From positions 586-64,585 of the forward strand of contig NZ_LMNG01000005.1 of the NCBI RefSeq assembly GCF_001423295.1: a DNA stretch of 64,000 nucleotides, in the 5' to 3' direction. The translations under genes and the position numbers were made by a program. The stretch's first letter is position 1. The number at the start of each line of letters is the position of its first letter. Below the pieces are notes generated by a model. The model worked only from the letters and a program-made list of their open reading frames with translations, made no database searches and was not told the DNA's origin. This document shows positions 44,428 to 52,534 of this stretch, in pieces. This stretch comes from Methylobacterium sp. Leaf112 (GTDB lineage: Bacteria > Pseudomonadota > Alphaproteobacteria > Rhizobiales > Beijerinckiaceae).

Positions 44428-45126
44428 TCACACCACGCGCAGTTCGATCGCACCGAGGCCGTCGATGGCCGCGCGCAGGGTCTGGCCCCGCGTCACCGCC
44501 CCGACGCCGGAGGGCGTCCCGGTGAAGATGAGGTCGCCCGGCTGCAGGGTGAAGTAGGCCGACAGGTAGGCGATCTGCTCCGAGACGGACCACAGCATCT
44601 CCGACAGGTCACCGCGCTGGCGCTCGGTGCCGTCGACGTCGAGGGTGATGGCGCCGTGGTCCGGATGCCCGATGGCCGAGACGGGATGGAGCGGGCCGAT
44701 GGGCCCGGAGGCATCGGCCGCCTTGGCGAGGTCCCATGGCCGCGCGAGGCGCTTGGCCTCGTCCTGGACATCGCGCCGGGTCATGTCGAGCCCGACCGCG
44801 TAGCCGTAGACGTGGTCGAGGGCGGATGCGACGGCGATGTCGGCGCCCCCGGTGGACAGGGCCACCACCATCTCGACTTCGAAATGATAATTCTCCGTGC
44901 GGGGCGGATAGGGGTGCTCCACCGCGTGCGGGCCGGCCACGATCTGCAGGGCGTCGGCGGGCTTCATGAAGAAGAACGGCGGCTCGCGCTCGGGGTCCTT
45001 GCCCATCTCACGGGCATGGGCCGCATAGTTGCGCCCGACGCAGTAGACGCGCCGGACGGGAAACAGGTCCGCGCTGCCGACGATGGGCAGCGCGATACGC
45101 GGCGGGTTGGGGATCACGGACAGCAT
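44428..45126 (-). CDS. Fumarylacetoacetate hydrolase family protein
   Basis: A 232-residue protein. The FAH family core is visible: YCVGRNYAAHAREMG, PPFFFMKPADAL, HFEVEMVVAL (metal-binding E-x-E), YGYAVGLDMTRRDVQ and FTGTPSGVGAV. These enzymes act as fumarylpyruvate hydrolases, decarboxylases or oxaloacetate-tautomerase-like proteins; the exact substrate is unknown. Divergent from the FAD-oxidase gene across a palindrome, and followed by the NUDIX gene. Confidence 0.9.
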   Translation of the reverse strand: MLSVIPNPPRIALPIVGSADLFPVRRVYCVGRNYAAHAREMGKDPEREPPFFFMKPADALQIVAGPHAVEHPYPPRTENYHFEVEMVVALSTGGADIAVASALDHVYGYAVGLDMTRRDVQDEAKRLARPWDLAKAADASGPIGPLHPVSAIGHPDHGAITLDVDGTERQRGDLSEMLWSVSEQIAYLSAYFTLQPGDLIFTGTPSGVGAVTRGQTLRAAIDGLGAIELRVV

Positions 45127-45184
45127 CGTTGAGGTCTCCCGGGGATCGGACGCGCGGCCCCCCGCCCTGCACAGAGGCCGCGCG

Positions 45185-45201
45185 CCCCCTATCATAGGGG
45201 G
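45185..45201. promoter_or_regulatory. 17-bp perfect palindrome in the divergent FAH/FAD-oxidase intergenic region
   Basis: CCCCCTAT-C-ATAGGGGG is an exact inverted repeat with a one-base centre. It lies 59 bp upstream of the FAH-family start and 63 bp upstream of the FAD-oxidase start, between divergent promoters. It looks like an operator for a dimeric regulator, e.g. a GntR or LysR type, but that is an inference. Confidence 0.5.
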
Positions 45202-45263
45202 AGCGCACGGCCACGCCATCCCGGCGACGCGCGCCTTCGACGATCGCCCCGCGAGATCCTCCC

Positions 45264-46793
45264 GTGCCTCCTTCTCCCGACTTGCCCGCCCAAAACTCGC
45301 CCGCCCAAAACTCGCCCATTCAGGACGTCCTGAGCCGCGACTTGCTGGCCGCCCTGACCGGCCGTCTCGGCGCGGCGCACGTGCTCACCGCGTCCGAGGA
45401 TCTCGAGCCCTACCTCGTCGAGACGCGCGGGCTGCACCGCGGCCGAGCCCTCGCGGTGGCGCGCCCAGCCGACGCGGCCGAGGCGGCCTTCGTGGTGGAA
45501 CGATGCGCCGCCGCCGGAGTGCCCGTGGTGGCTCAGGGCGGCAACACCGGCCTCGTCGGCGGGGGCGTGCCCCAGGGCGGGATCGTCCTGTCGCTGGCCC
45601 GCCTCGCCCGGGTGCGGGCCGTCGATCCCACCAACGCCACCATCACCGTCGAGGCCGGCGTCACCCTGGCGGACGTCCAGGCGGCGGCGGAGGCGGCCGG
45701 AATGCTGTTCCCCCTGTCGCTGGCCTCGGAGGGCTCGTGCCGCATCGGCGGCAATCTCTCGACCAACGCCGGCGGCACGGCGGTGCTGGCCTACGGCAAC
45801 GCCCGCGACCTCGTCCTCGGGCTCGAAGTGGTGCTGGCGGACGGCCGGATCTGGAACGGACTCAAGGGTTTGCGGAAGGACAACGCCGGCTACGACCTGA
45901 AGCACCTCTTCGTCGGCTCGGAGGGGACGCTGGGCATCATCACCGCCGCCGTCCTGAAGCTGTTTCCCAAGCCCGTGAGCCGGGGCGTCGGTTTCGTCGG
46001 CCTCGCCGATCCGGCCGCCGCGCTCGCCCTGTTCGCCCACCTGCGCACCCGGGCGGGGCGCGACCTCACCGCCTTCGAGGTGATCCCGCCCTTCGGGCTG
46101 GAGATCGTCCTGCGCCATACGCCGGGCGCGACGCCCCCCCTGGCGGGCCGGCACGGCACCTACGCGCTCATCGAATTCTCCTCGACCCGGCCCGACGCGC
46201 CGGCCACGGAAGTCCTCGAAATGGCGCTCGGCGAGGCCATCGAGGCCGGCCTCGTGGAGGATGCGACCCTGGGCGCCAGCGAGGCCCAGAACCAGGCCCT
46301 GTGGACCCTGCGCGAGAACCTGTCGGAGGTGCAGCGGCGCGAGGGCGGCTCGATCAAGCACGACGTCTCGGTACCGCTGACGGCGCTTCCCGCGTTCCTC
46401 GATCGGGCGACCCGGGCCTGCGAAGCGGCGATGCCGGGCCTGCGCGTCTGCGCCTTCGGCCATTTCGGCGACGGCAACATCCACTTCAACCTGAGCCAGC
46501 CCATCGGCATGGACCGGGCGGCGTTCCTCGACCAATGGGGGCGCTTCAACCGCATCGTCCACGACGTGGTGGAGAGCCTCGGCGGTTCCATCGCCGCCGA
46601 ACACGGCGTCGGTCTGATCAAGCGCGACGAACTCGCCCGCTACGGCGACCCCGTCGCCCTCGACCTCATGCGCCGCCTCAAGACGGCCCTCGATCCGCAC
46701 GGAATCCTGAACCCCGGCAAGGTGGTCCCGGAGCAGGCTCCACCGGGCGCGCACGCGGAGCCCGGGGGCGGCGGGCCGGCCGCCCTCCCTTGA
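45264..46793 (+). CDS. FAD-binding oxidoreductase (D-2-hydroxyacid dehydrogenase / GlcD-like)
   Basis: A 509-residue flavoprotein. The FAD-binding 4 domain (GNTGLVGGGVPQGGIVLSLARL, LSTNAGGTAVLAYGNARDLVLG, DLKHLFVGSEGTLGIIT) is followed by the FAD-oxidase C-terminal domain (FGHFGDGNIHFNLSQP with metal/catalytic His, SIAAEHGVGLIKRDEL). The family includes D-lactate and D-2-hydroxyglutarate dehydrogenases; the exact substrate is not decidable. Start GTG 45264, giving an N-terminus with a 15-bp duplication (AQNSP twice). An alternative start downstream is possible. Confidence 0.87.
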   Translation: MPPSPDLPAQNSPAQNSPIQDVLSRDLLAALTGRLGAAHVLTASEDLEPYLVETRGLHRGRALAVARPADAAEAAFVVERCAAAGVPVVAQGGNTGLVGGGVPQGGIVLSLARLARVRAVDPTNATITVEAGVTLADVQAAAEAAGMLFPLSLASEGSCRIGGNLSTNAGGTAVLAYGNARDLVLGLEVVLADGRIWNGLKGLRKDNAGYDLKHLFVGSEGTLGIITAAVLKLFPKPVSRGVGFVGLADPAAALALFAHLRTRAGRDLTAFEVIPPFGLEIVLRHTPGATPPLAGRHGTYALIEFSSTRPDAPATEVLEMALGEAIEAGLVEDATLGASEAQNQALWTLRENLSEVQRREGGSIKHDVSVPLTALPAFLDRATRACEAAMPGLRVCAFGHFGDGNIHFNLSQPIGMDRAAFLDQWGRFNRIVHDVVESLGGSIAAEHGVGLIKRDELARYGDPVALDLMRRLKTALDPHGILNPGKVVPEQAPPGAHAEPGGGGPAALP

Positions 46794-47078
46794 GCCGGGG
46801 AGTCCACGCGCTCTTTTGCCGGAACCCGAACGCGCATTGCCGGATTGTCATTGTGCAACGCACCAATCCCGTTCAGACTGCGTTTCGCGCCGCGCCATAG
46901 AATCGGCGTCAATGGCCCCAAGGATGTGAGGAGACGGCGGTTTTTCGGACAGTGCGGTGCGGCAGGTTACCCCGCCTTAACCGTCACCCCCTTCAATCGG
47001 TCCGAAGATTCCGCCCCGAAGATTCGATTGCGCCGTGGCGCGACCCCGCCCCTCTGGGGCAGCGATGGAGATCCGACG

Positions 47079-47372
47079 ATGCCGACCTCTCAGGCGAGAG
47101 TCCCCACGGCCGAGGCGAGCCGCTACCTGAAGCAGCTCTGTCGGCACTGGAGCCACAAGTTCCCCGTCGAGGCCACCGATGACGCCGGCCGCGTGCCGTT
47201 CGGCGAGGATCGGGTCTGCACCTTCGAGGCCGAGGCCGACGCCCTCCTGATGCGGGTGGCGACGCCCGATCCCGCGGCCCTGACCCGCCTCGAGAACGTG
47301 GTCTCCGATCACCTCCTGCGCTTTGCCTTCCGCGAGAACCTCGGCGAGATCACTTGGTCGCGCGCCGCTTGA
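47079..47372 (+). CDS. DUF2218 family protein
   Basis: A 97-residue small protein matching the DUF2218 pattern: ARVPTAEASRYLKQLCRHWSHKF, FEAEADALLMRVATPDP and VSDHLLRFAFRENL. Function unknown; it is frequently found near siderophore or metal genes. The intergenic region before it (46794-47078) has no recognisable feature. ATG 47079 is the natural start. Confidence 0.85.
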   Translation: MPTSQARVPTAEASRYLKQLCRHWSHKFPVEATDDAGRVPFGEDRVCTFEAEADALLMRVATPDPAALTRLENVVSDHLLRFAFRENLGEITWSRAA

Positions 47373-47434
47373 CCTGATCTCCCGGGACCTGATCTTGAGC
47401 GAACGCTCACAGCAGGTTCGAGGGAGATCAAGGG

Positions 47435-48709
47435 ATGGATACGCACGGTCAGGCCGGCGGAGCGGGCTCGGCTCCATCCGCCCATGCCACACGCCTGGAA
47501 CGCCTCGCGGAAGTGGCCGTCAAGGTCGGCCTCGGGCTGCGGCCCGGCCAGGAACTCGTGATCACGGCGCCCCTGGAGACCGTCGCCCTCGTGCGGGCGA
47601 TCACGGTCGAGGCGTACAAGGCCGGCGCCTCCTTGGTCACCACGTTCTACTCCGACGACGCCGCCACCCTGGCGCGCTTCGCCTACGCCCCGGAGGAGGC
47701 CTTCGACACGGCCGCCGGATGGCTCTATTCCGGCATGGCGGAAGCCTACCGAAACGGCGCCGCGCGCCTCGCCGTGGCGGGTGACGACCCCGCGCTGCTC
47801 GCCGGCCAGGACACGGCGCGGGTGTCGCGCGCCAACCGCGCCCGCTCGCAGGCCTACGTGCCGGCCCTCGAACTCATCGCCAACTTCGCCACGAACTGGA
47901 CCATCGTCTCGGCCGCCACCGTGCCGTGGGCCCGCACGGTGTTCCCCGATCTCCCCGAGGACGCAGCCGTGGCCCGCCTGTGGGACGCGATCTTCGCAGC
48001 CTCGCGGGTCGACGGGCCGGACCCCATCGGCGCCTGGGAGGCGCACAACGCCGCGCTCCACGCCCGCATGGGCACCCTCAACACCCATCGCTTCGCGGCC
48101 CTGCGCTTCCAGGGGCCGGGCACGGACCTCACGGTGGGGCTCGCCGACGACCACGAATGGTGCGGCGGCGCCTCGGTCTCGCGCAGCGGCATCACCTGCA
48201 ACGCCAACATCCCCACCGAGGAGGTGTTCACCACACCCCACAAGGATCGGGTCGACGGGTTCGTCACGAGCACCAAGCCCCTGTCCTATCAGGGCACCCT
48301 CATCGACGGCATCCGGGTGCGGTTCGAGGCGGGCCGCATCGTCGAGGCCGAGGCGCGCACGGGTGGCGCGGTGCTCGCCAAGGTCCTGGAGACCGACGCG
48401 GGTGCGCGCCAACTCGGCGAGGTCGCCCTGGTGCCGGCCTCCTCGGCGATCTCGGCCTCGGGGCTGCTGTTCTACAACACCCTCTACGACGAGAATGCCG
48501 CGAGCCACATCGCGCTCGGCCAAGCCTACAGCAAGTGCTTCCTCAACGGCGGCGCGGATTTCAGCGAGGCGGATCTGGTGGCGCGCGGGGCCAACCGCAG
48601 CCTGATCCACATCGACTGGATGATCGGTTCGGCCGCGGTCGACGTCGATGGCCTCACGGCAGAGGGCCGGGCGATCCCGGTGATGCGCGCCGGCGAGTGG
48701 ATCGACTGA
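47435..48709 (+). CDS. M29-family aminopeptidase
   Basis: A 424-residue protein of the aminopeptidase T (M29) family. It has GLRPGQELVITAPLE at the N-terminus. Metal-binding candidates are in NIPTEEVFTTPHKD (Glu), FYNTLYDENAASHIALGQAY (His, Tyr) and SLIHIDWMIGS (His, Asp). It should be a cobalt/zinc metallopeptidase in the cytoplasm. ATG 47435 has GGGAG upstream. Confidence 0.93.
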   Translation: MDTHGQAGGAGSAPSAHATRLERLAEVAVKVGLGLRPGQELVITAPLETVALVRAITVEAYKAGASLVTTFYSDDAATLARFAYAPEEAFDTAAGWLYSGMAEAYRNGAARLAVAGDDPALLAGQDTARVSRANRARSQAYVPALELIANFATNWTIVSAATVPWARTVFPDLPEDAAVARLWDAIFAASRVDGPDPIGAWEAHNAALHARMGTLNTHRFAALRFQGPGTDLTVGLADDHEWCGGASVSRSGITCNANIPTEEVFTTPHKDRVDGFVTSTKPLSYQGTLIDGIRVRFEAGRIVEAEARTGGAVLAKVLETDAGARQLGEVALVPASSAISASGLLFYNTLYDENAASHIALGQAYSKCFLNGGADFSEADLVARGANRSLIHIDWMIGSAAVDVDGLTAEGRAIPVMRAGEWID

Positions 48710-48732
48710 GCGCAGTTCCGGGATTCCGAAGG

Positions 48733-48817
48733 GCCCGCCCATCGGCGGGTGTCGGGCGGAGCCCGACGAAGAACCCAGGGCGCTGCCCTGGACCCGCGAA
48801 GGGCTTGGCCCTTCGAA
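48733..48817. repeat. Dispersed palindromic repeat cluster between convergent genes
   Basis: CCCGCC/GGCGGG, GTCGGGC/GCCCGAC, CAGGGC-G-CTGCCCTG and CGAAGGGC-TT-GGCCCTTCG inverted repeats lie in a row. The CCCAGGGCGCTGCCCTGGACCC and CGAAGGGCTTGGCCCTTCG elements are the type repeated many times in Methylobacterium-like and other alphaproteobacterial genomes. The pairing stems may serve as terminators for both convergent genes. Confidence 0.75.
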
Positions 48818-48823
48818 CCCGGA

Positions 48824-49804
48824 TCAGGTGGCGGGCGCAGCCGCCTCGGTGGCGGATGTCGCCGGCGCCTTCGGCTTCGGCAGCATGGCCGGGCGCCAGC
48901 GCCGGTGCATCCAGAGCCATTGTCCGGGATTCTCGCGGATCCAGTCCTCGACCACCCGGGTCATGGCCTGCATGGCGCCCTGGACGTCGATCTCGCCCTT
49001 GGCGTCGCGCGGCAGGTCGAGGGGTGGGGTGAGTTCGAGGGCGAAGCGCGCGCCCTCCTGCCGCACCACGCGCACGCCGTGGACCGGGCATTCGTAGTGT
49101 CGGGCGAGCTTGCCGAGCAGGGGGTTGACGAGGACGGGGCGGCCGAAGAACTCGACCACGACGCCCCGGGTGAAATGCTGGTCGATGAGCTGGCCGAGGT
49201 GTCCGCCGCGCTCCACCACGCCCTGCATGGCGAAGACGGCGCCCTGCCCGGCCGCCGCCAGGCCGCCCATGGTCTGGCGGCGCACCTCCTGCACGAGCCG
49301 CGCGGAGGCCGCGTCGTTGGGCGGCCGGAAGATCGCCGTGGCGTCGAGGCCGTAGCGGGCCGCGCAGATCGCCGGCAATTCCCAGTTGGCGAGGTGCGCC
49401 GAGAAGATCAGCCCCGGCTTCCCGTCGTCGCGCAGGTCCGCGAAATGGCCCTCGCCCGAGACCTGCATGCGCTGGCTCGACGGATCGGTGTCGTCGGCAT
49501 CGAACAGGGTGTGGAGGTGGGCGTATTCGGCGCCCGTTCGGCCGAGATTGTCCCAAGCCTCCGCCGCCAGCGCCCGCCGGGCGGCCGGATCGAGGTCGGG
49601 GAACGCGGCCGCGAGGTTGGCCATGGCGGTCCGATGGGCCGGCAGGAACGGGCCGACGGTCCGGACCAAGCGCCCGCCGATCCGGCTCGCCCGGTCGGTG
49701 CCGAGCCGGCGCGCCAGCCAGAACAGGGTCCGGATCAGGGGGATCATCGCCAGCCCGGCAAGGCGCGGCAGGTGGCGTTTCAGGACCAGAGCGAGGCGGA
49801 GCAA
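48824..49804 (-). CDS. lpxXL: Lipid A acyltransferase (LpxXL/HtrB family)
   Basis: A 326-residue lysophospholipid-acyltransferase-type lipid A acyltransferase. N-terminal hydrophobic helix, then FSAHLANWEL with the catalytic H-x4-D/E motif (HLANWE), and the C-terminal GQWLWMHRRWRP. The preceding gene is a zinc-type alcohol dehydrogenase; this pair resembles the AdhXL-LpxXL end of the rhizobial acpXL cluster, which adds a very-long-chain acyl group to lipid A. Start is TTG 49804, with GGAA 7-8 bases upstream. The symbol is tentative because the rest of that cluster is not present. Confidence 0.78.
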   Translation of the reverse strand: MLRLALVLKRHLPRLAGLAMIPLIRTLFWLARRLGTDRASRIGGRLVRTVGPFLPAHRTAMANLAAAFPDLDPAARRALAAEAWDNLGRTGAEYAHLHTLFDADDTDPSSQRMQVSGEGHFADLRDDGKPGLIFSAHLANWELPAICAARYGLDATAIFRPPNDAASARLVQEVRRQTMGGLAAAGQGAVFAMQGVVERGGHLGQLIDQHFTRGVVVEFFGRPVLVNPLLGKLARHYECPVHGVRVVRQEGARFALELTPPLDLPRDAKGEIDVQGAMQAMTRVVEDWIRENPGQWLWMHRRWRPAMLPKPKAPATSATEAAAPAT

Positions 49805-49924
49805 GGCGATTTCCGTGCGGACGAGCGCTCACGGCGACGCTCACCCTCCCCGCTTAGATCATTTTCTCGCGGGGGTGCACCCGGTCTGCGTCCAACAGCC
49901 GGGCGGTCCCGGCGAGACGCTCCG

Positions 49925-50947
49925 TCACAGGGTGACGAGAATCTTGCCGAACACCTTGCGGGATTCGAGGCGCTCCAGCCCCTGGGCGAAATCGGCGAGC
50001 GGCAGGATCGTATCCACCACGGGGGTGAGGCCCTCGGCCATCTTGGCGAGCGACTGGCGGATGTTGGCCATGGAGCAGCCGAACGAGCCGGTGATGCGGT
50101 ATTGCTGCTGGAACAGCTGCATCAGGTTCATGGTGGTGGAGACGCCCGAGGTCGACCCGCAGGTGACGAGGCGCCCGCCGCGCTTGAGGCACAGGAGCGA
50201 GCCGTTCCAGGTGTCGGGCCCGACATGCTCGAACACCACGTCGACGCCCTTGCGCTTCGTCAGCCGGCGGACCTCGCCCTCGAAGCGTTCGTCGCGGTAG
50301 TTGATGACGTGGTCGGCGCCGAGCGCCTTGGCCTTCTCCCCCTTGGCGTCGTCGCCGACCGTGGTGAACACCGTGCAGCCGATGGCCTTGGCCATCTTGA
50401 TCGCCGCCGTGCCGATGCCGGAGCCGCCGGCATGGACCAGGATGCTTTCGCCGGGCTCCAGCTTCGCGTTGTCGAACAGCATGTGCTGCACGGTGCCGAA
50501 GGCGATGGGCGCGCAGGCGGCATCGGTAAAGCCGACCCCGTCCGGCACCCGGACCACGAGACGGGCCGGCATGGTCACGAACTCGCGGGCGAACCCATCG
50601 ATGTGGAAGCCCATCACGCCGGCGACGTTCTCGCAGAGATTGTCGCGGCCCTCCCGGCAGGCCTTGCACTGGCCGCAGGTCTGGGCGCCGTAGAGGGCCA
50701 CGCGGTCGCCCTCGGCCAGGCCCTCGACGCCCTCGCCGACGCAGGCGATCTCGCCCGAAGCTTCGGCGCCCACGGTGAGGGGCAGCTTGCGCTTGGCGAA
50801 GGCCATGCCGCGAAAGCCCCACACGTCGATGAAATTGAGGCCGACCGCCCGGACGCGGATCCGGACCTCGCCGGGGCCGGGGAGAGCCGGGGCCTCGATC
50901 TCGCTCACGCGCAGGTCGCGGTCGCCGAAGAGCTGGAGGGCTTGCAT
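49925..50947 (-). CDS. Zinc-type alcohol dehydrogenase (AdhXL/FabXL-like)
   Basis: A 340-residue medium-chain dehydrogenase. Features: VGLNFIDVWGFRG, GAEASGEI, CGQCKACREGRDNLCENVAGV (the structural zinc cysteine cluster), the Rossmann GGSGIGTAAIKMAKAIGC, and a C-terminal GKILVTL. It has the zinc-binding domain but is more like quinone-reductase-type enzymes in places. Together with lpxXL it resembles the end of the very-long-chain lipid A acylation cluster, where the dehydrogenase-like gene is called adhXL or fabXL; this is an inference from order. Confidence 0.83.
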   Translation of the reverse strand: MQALQLFGDRDLRVSEIEAPALPGPGEVRIRVRAVGLNFIDVWGFRGMAFAKRKLPLTVGAEASGEIACVGEGVEGLAEGDRVALYGAQTCGQCKACREGRDNLCENVAGVMGFHIDGFAREFVTMPARLVVRVPDGVGFTDAACAPIAFGTVQHMLFDNAKLEPGESILVHAGGSGIGTAAIKMAKAIGCTVFTTVGDDAKGEKAKALGADHVINYRDERFEGEVRRLTKRKGVDVVFEHVGPDTWNGSLLCLKRGGRLVTCGSTSGVSTTMNLMQLFQQQYRITGSFGCSMANIRQSLAKMAEGLTPVVDTILPLADFAQGLERLESRKVFGKILVTL

Positions 50948-50964
50948 GGGGTCTCGATCCGGAC

Positions 50965-52512
50965 TCAGGCGATCACGATGCGGCCGTCGAGGCCGATGAC
51001 GCGGCCGACGCCGCGGACGCGGTTGAGGATGCGGTCACCCGCCAGGGTCTCGCAATCGGGCGGCATGGTCAGGGTGACGCGCCCCTCCACGACGGCGACG
51101 GGAAGATTGCCGAGGCTGCCCGTCATTCCGGCCGTCAGCGGGAAGGCGAGGCGCAGGAGGGCGCCGAGCAGGCGGGCCCGATCGAACAGGCGGGCCCCGG
51201 CGAGGTTGCGCAGCATCGGGCTCGCCTTTTCCGGCGCGACGCCCTCGTGGCGGAAGTATACGGCGAGCGCCAGATAGGCCCGACCGGGATGGTCGATGCC
51301 GACGAAGGCCGCGTGGGTGATCACGTTGACGCTCTGCTCGCCGCGATAGTCCGGGTGCGCCCGCCAGCCGATATCCGAGAGCAGGCAGGCGGCGTGCCGC
51401 AGACGGCGCTCGTCCGCCGTCTCGGGCGCGTCGAGGGAGGCGATGAAGCGGTCGGTCCAGGCGATGAGATCCGTGGCATGCCCCGGCGAGCGGGCCCGCA
51501 GGGCATTGAGTTCGGCGGCCGCCACCAGGAGCGGATCGGCCAGCCGCGCGTCCCGGTCGAGCTGCTCGTAGAGCAGGCCCTCGCGCACGCCCGCGGCCGA
51601 GACCGCAAGTTCGCGCGGGCGCCCGACCCGGAGGATTTCCTCCAGCACCACCGCCCCGTAGGCGAGCAGTGGCCGGCGGGCCTCGGAGACGCTCTCGACG
51701 TCCTGCAGCAGGGCCGCGTCCGTGCGCTCCACCACTTCGAGGAAGTTGAGTTCGTCCGAGGGCTCGACGCTGTAGCCGTGCATGACGTGGAGCGGGTAGC
51801 CCCGCGCGGCCTGATGCAGGCGGGCCAGGGCCCGCCAGGTGCCGCCGACGGCGTAGAAGCTGCGTCCGCGCAGGGTCTCGAGTTGGGGGGCGGCCTTCTT
51901 CAGGTGCTCGCGCACGATCTTGATGGCCTTCTTGGGCGAATTGCCCGAGAGGTCCTGAAGGGCCAGTCCGCCGAGCGGCATGGTCACGCCCGTGCCCACG
52001 GTGGCGCCGCGCACGTCCACGAGTTCGAGGGAACCGCCGCCGAGATCGCCGACCACGCCGTCCGGCGCGTGGAAGCTCGATACGACGCCAAGCGCCGACA
52101 GCTCGGCCTCGCGCCGCCCCGACAGGAGCTCGATGGGGTGGCCGCAGGCGGCCTGCGCGGCCGCGAGGAACTCGGCGCCGTTCTGCGCGTCCCGGGCGGC
52201 GGCCGTGGCGAGCACGAAGACCCGGGCGACCCGCATGGTCTCGCACAGCACCCGGAACCGCGCGAGGGCGATCAGGGCACGCCGGACGGCCTCCTCGTTG
52301 AGGCGACCGGTGGTGAGCACGTTGCGGCCGAGCCCGCACAGGACCTTCTCGTTGTAGAGGGGCGTCGGCGCCCGCGTCAGCCCGTCATAGGCGACGAGCC
52401 GCACGGAGTTCGAGCCGATGTCGATGATGGCCACGGGCTCGCGGTGCATCGAGGCCGGCGACGCGTCGGCCCCGGACTCGCCGCGGGGTGGGCCGGCATG
52501 GTGGAGGCCCAT
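50965..52512 (-). CDS. ppx: Exopolyphosphatase (Ppx/GppA)
   Basis: A 515-residue sugar-kinase/Hsp70-fold phosphatase that cuts polyphosphate or pppGpp. N-terminal IIDIGSNSVRLVAYDG and GVVGDLGGGSLELVDV are the nucleotide-binding signatures, with ELLSGRREAELSALG between. The C-terminal part has an HD-like domain (DERRLRHAACLLSDIGWRAH). AAGGA lies 6 bases before the ATG at 52512. It follows ppk by 22 bp as in most alphaproteobacteria. Confidence 0.93.
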   Translation of the reverse strand: MGLHHAGPPRGESGADASPASMHREPVAIIDIGSNSVRLVAYDGLTRAPTPLYNEKVLCGLGRNVLTTGRLNEEAVRRALIALARFRVLCETMRVARVFVLATAAARDAQNGAEFLAAAQAACGHPIELLSGRREAELSALGVVSSFHAPDGVVGDLGGGSLELVDVRGATVGTGVTMPLGGLALQDLSGNSPKKAIKIVREHLKKAAPQLETLRGRSFYAVGGTWRALARLHQAARGYPLHVMHGYSVEPSDELNFLEVVERTDAALLQDVESVSEARRPLLAYGAVVLEEILRVGRPRELAVSAAGVREGLLYEQLDRDARLADPLLVAAAELNALRARSPGHATDLIAWTDRFIASLDAPETADERRLRHAACLLSDIGWRAHPDYRGEQSVNVITHAAFVGIDHPGRAYLALAVYFRHEGVAPEKASPMLRNLAGARLFDRARLLGALLRLAFPLTAGMTGSLGNLPVAVVEGRVTLTMPPDCETLAGDRILNRVRGVGRVIGLDGRIVIA

Positions 52513-52534
52513 GCATGTTCCTTCGGCAAGGCGC

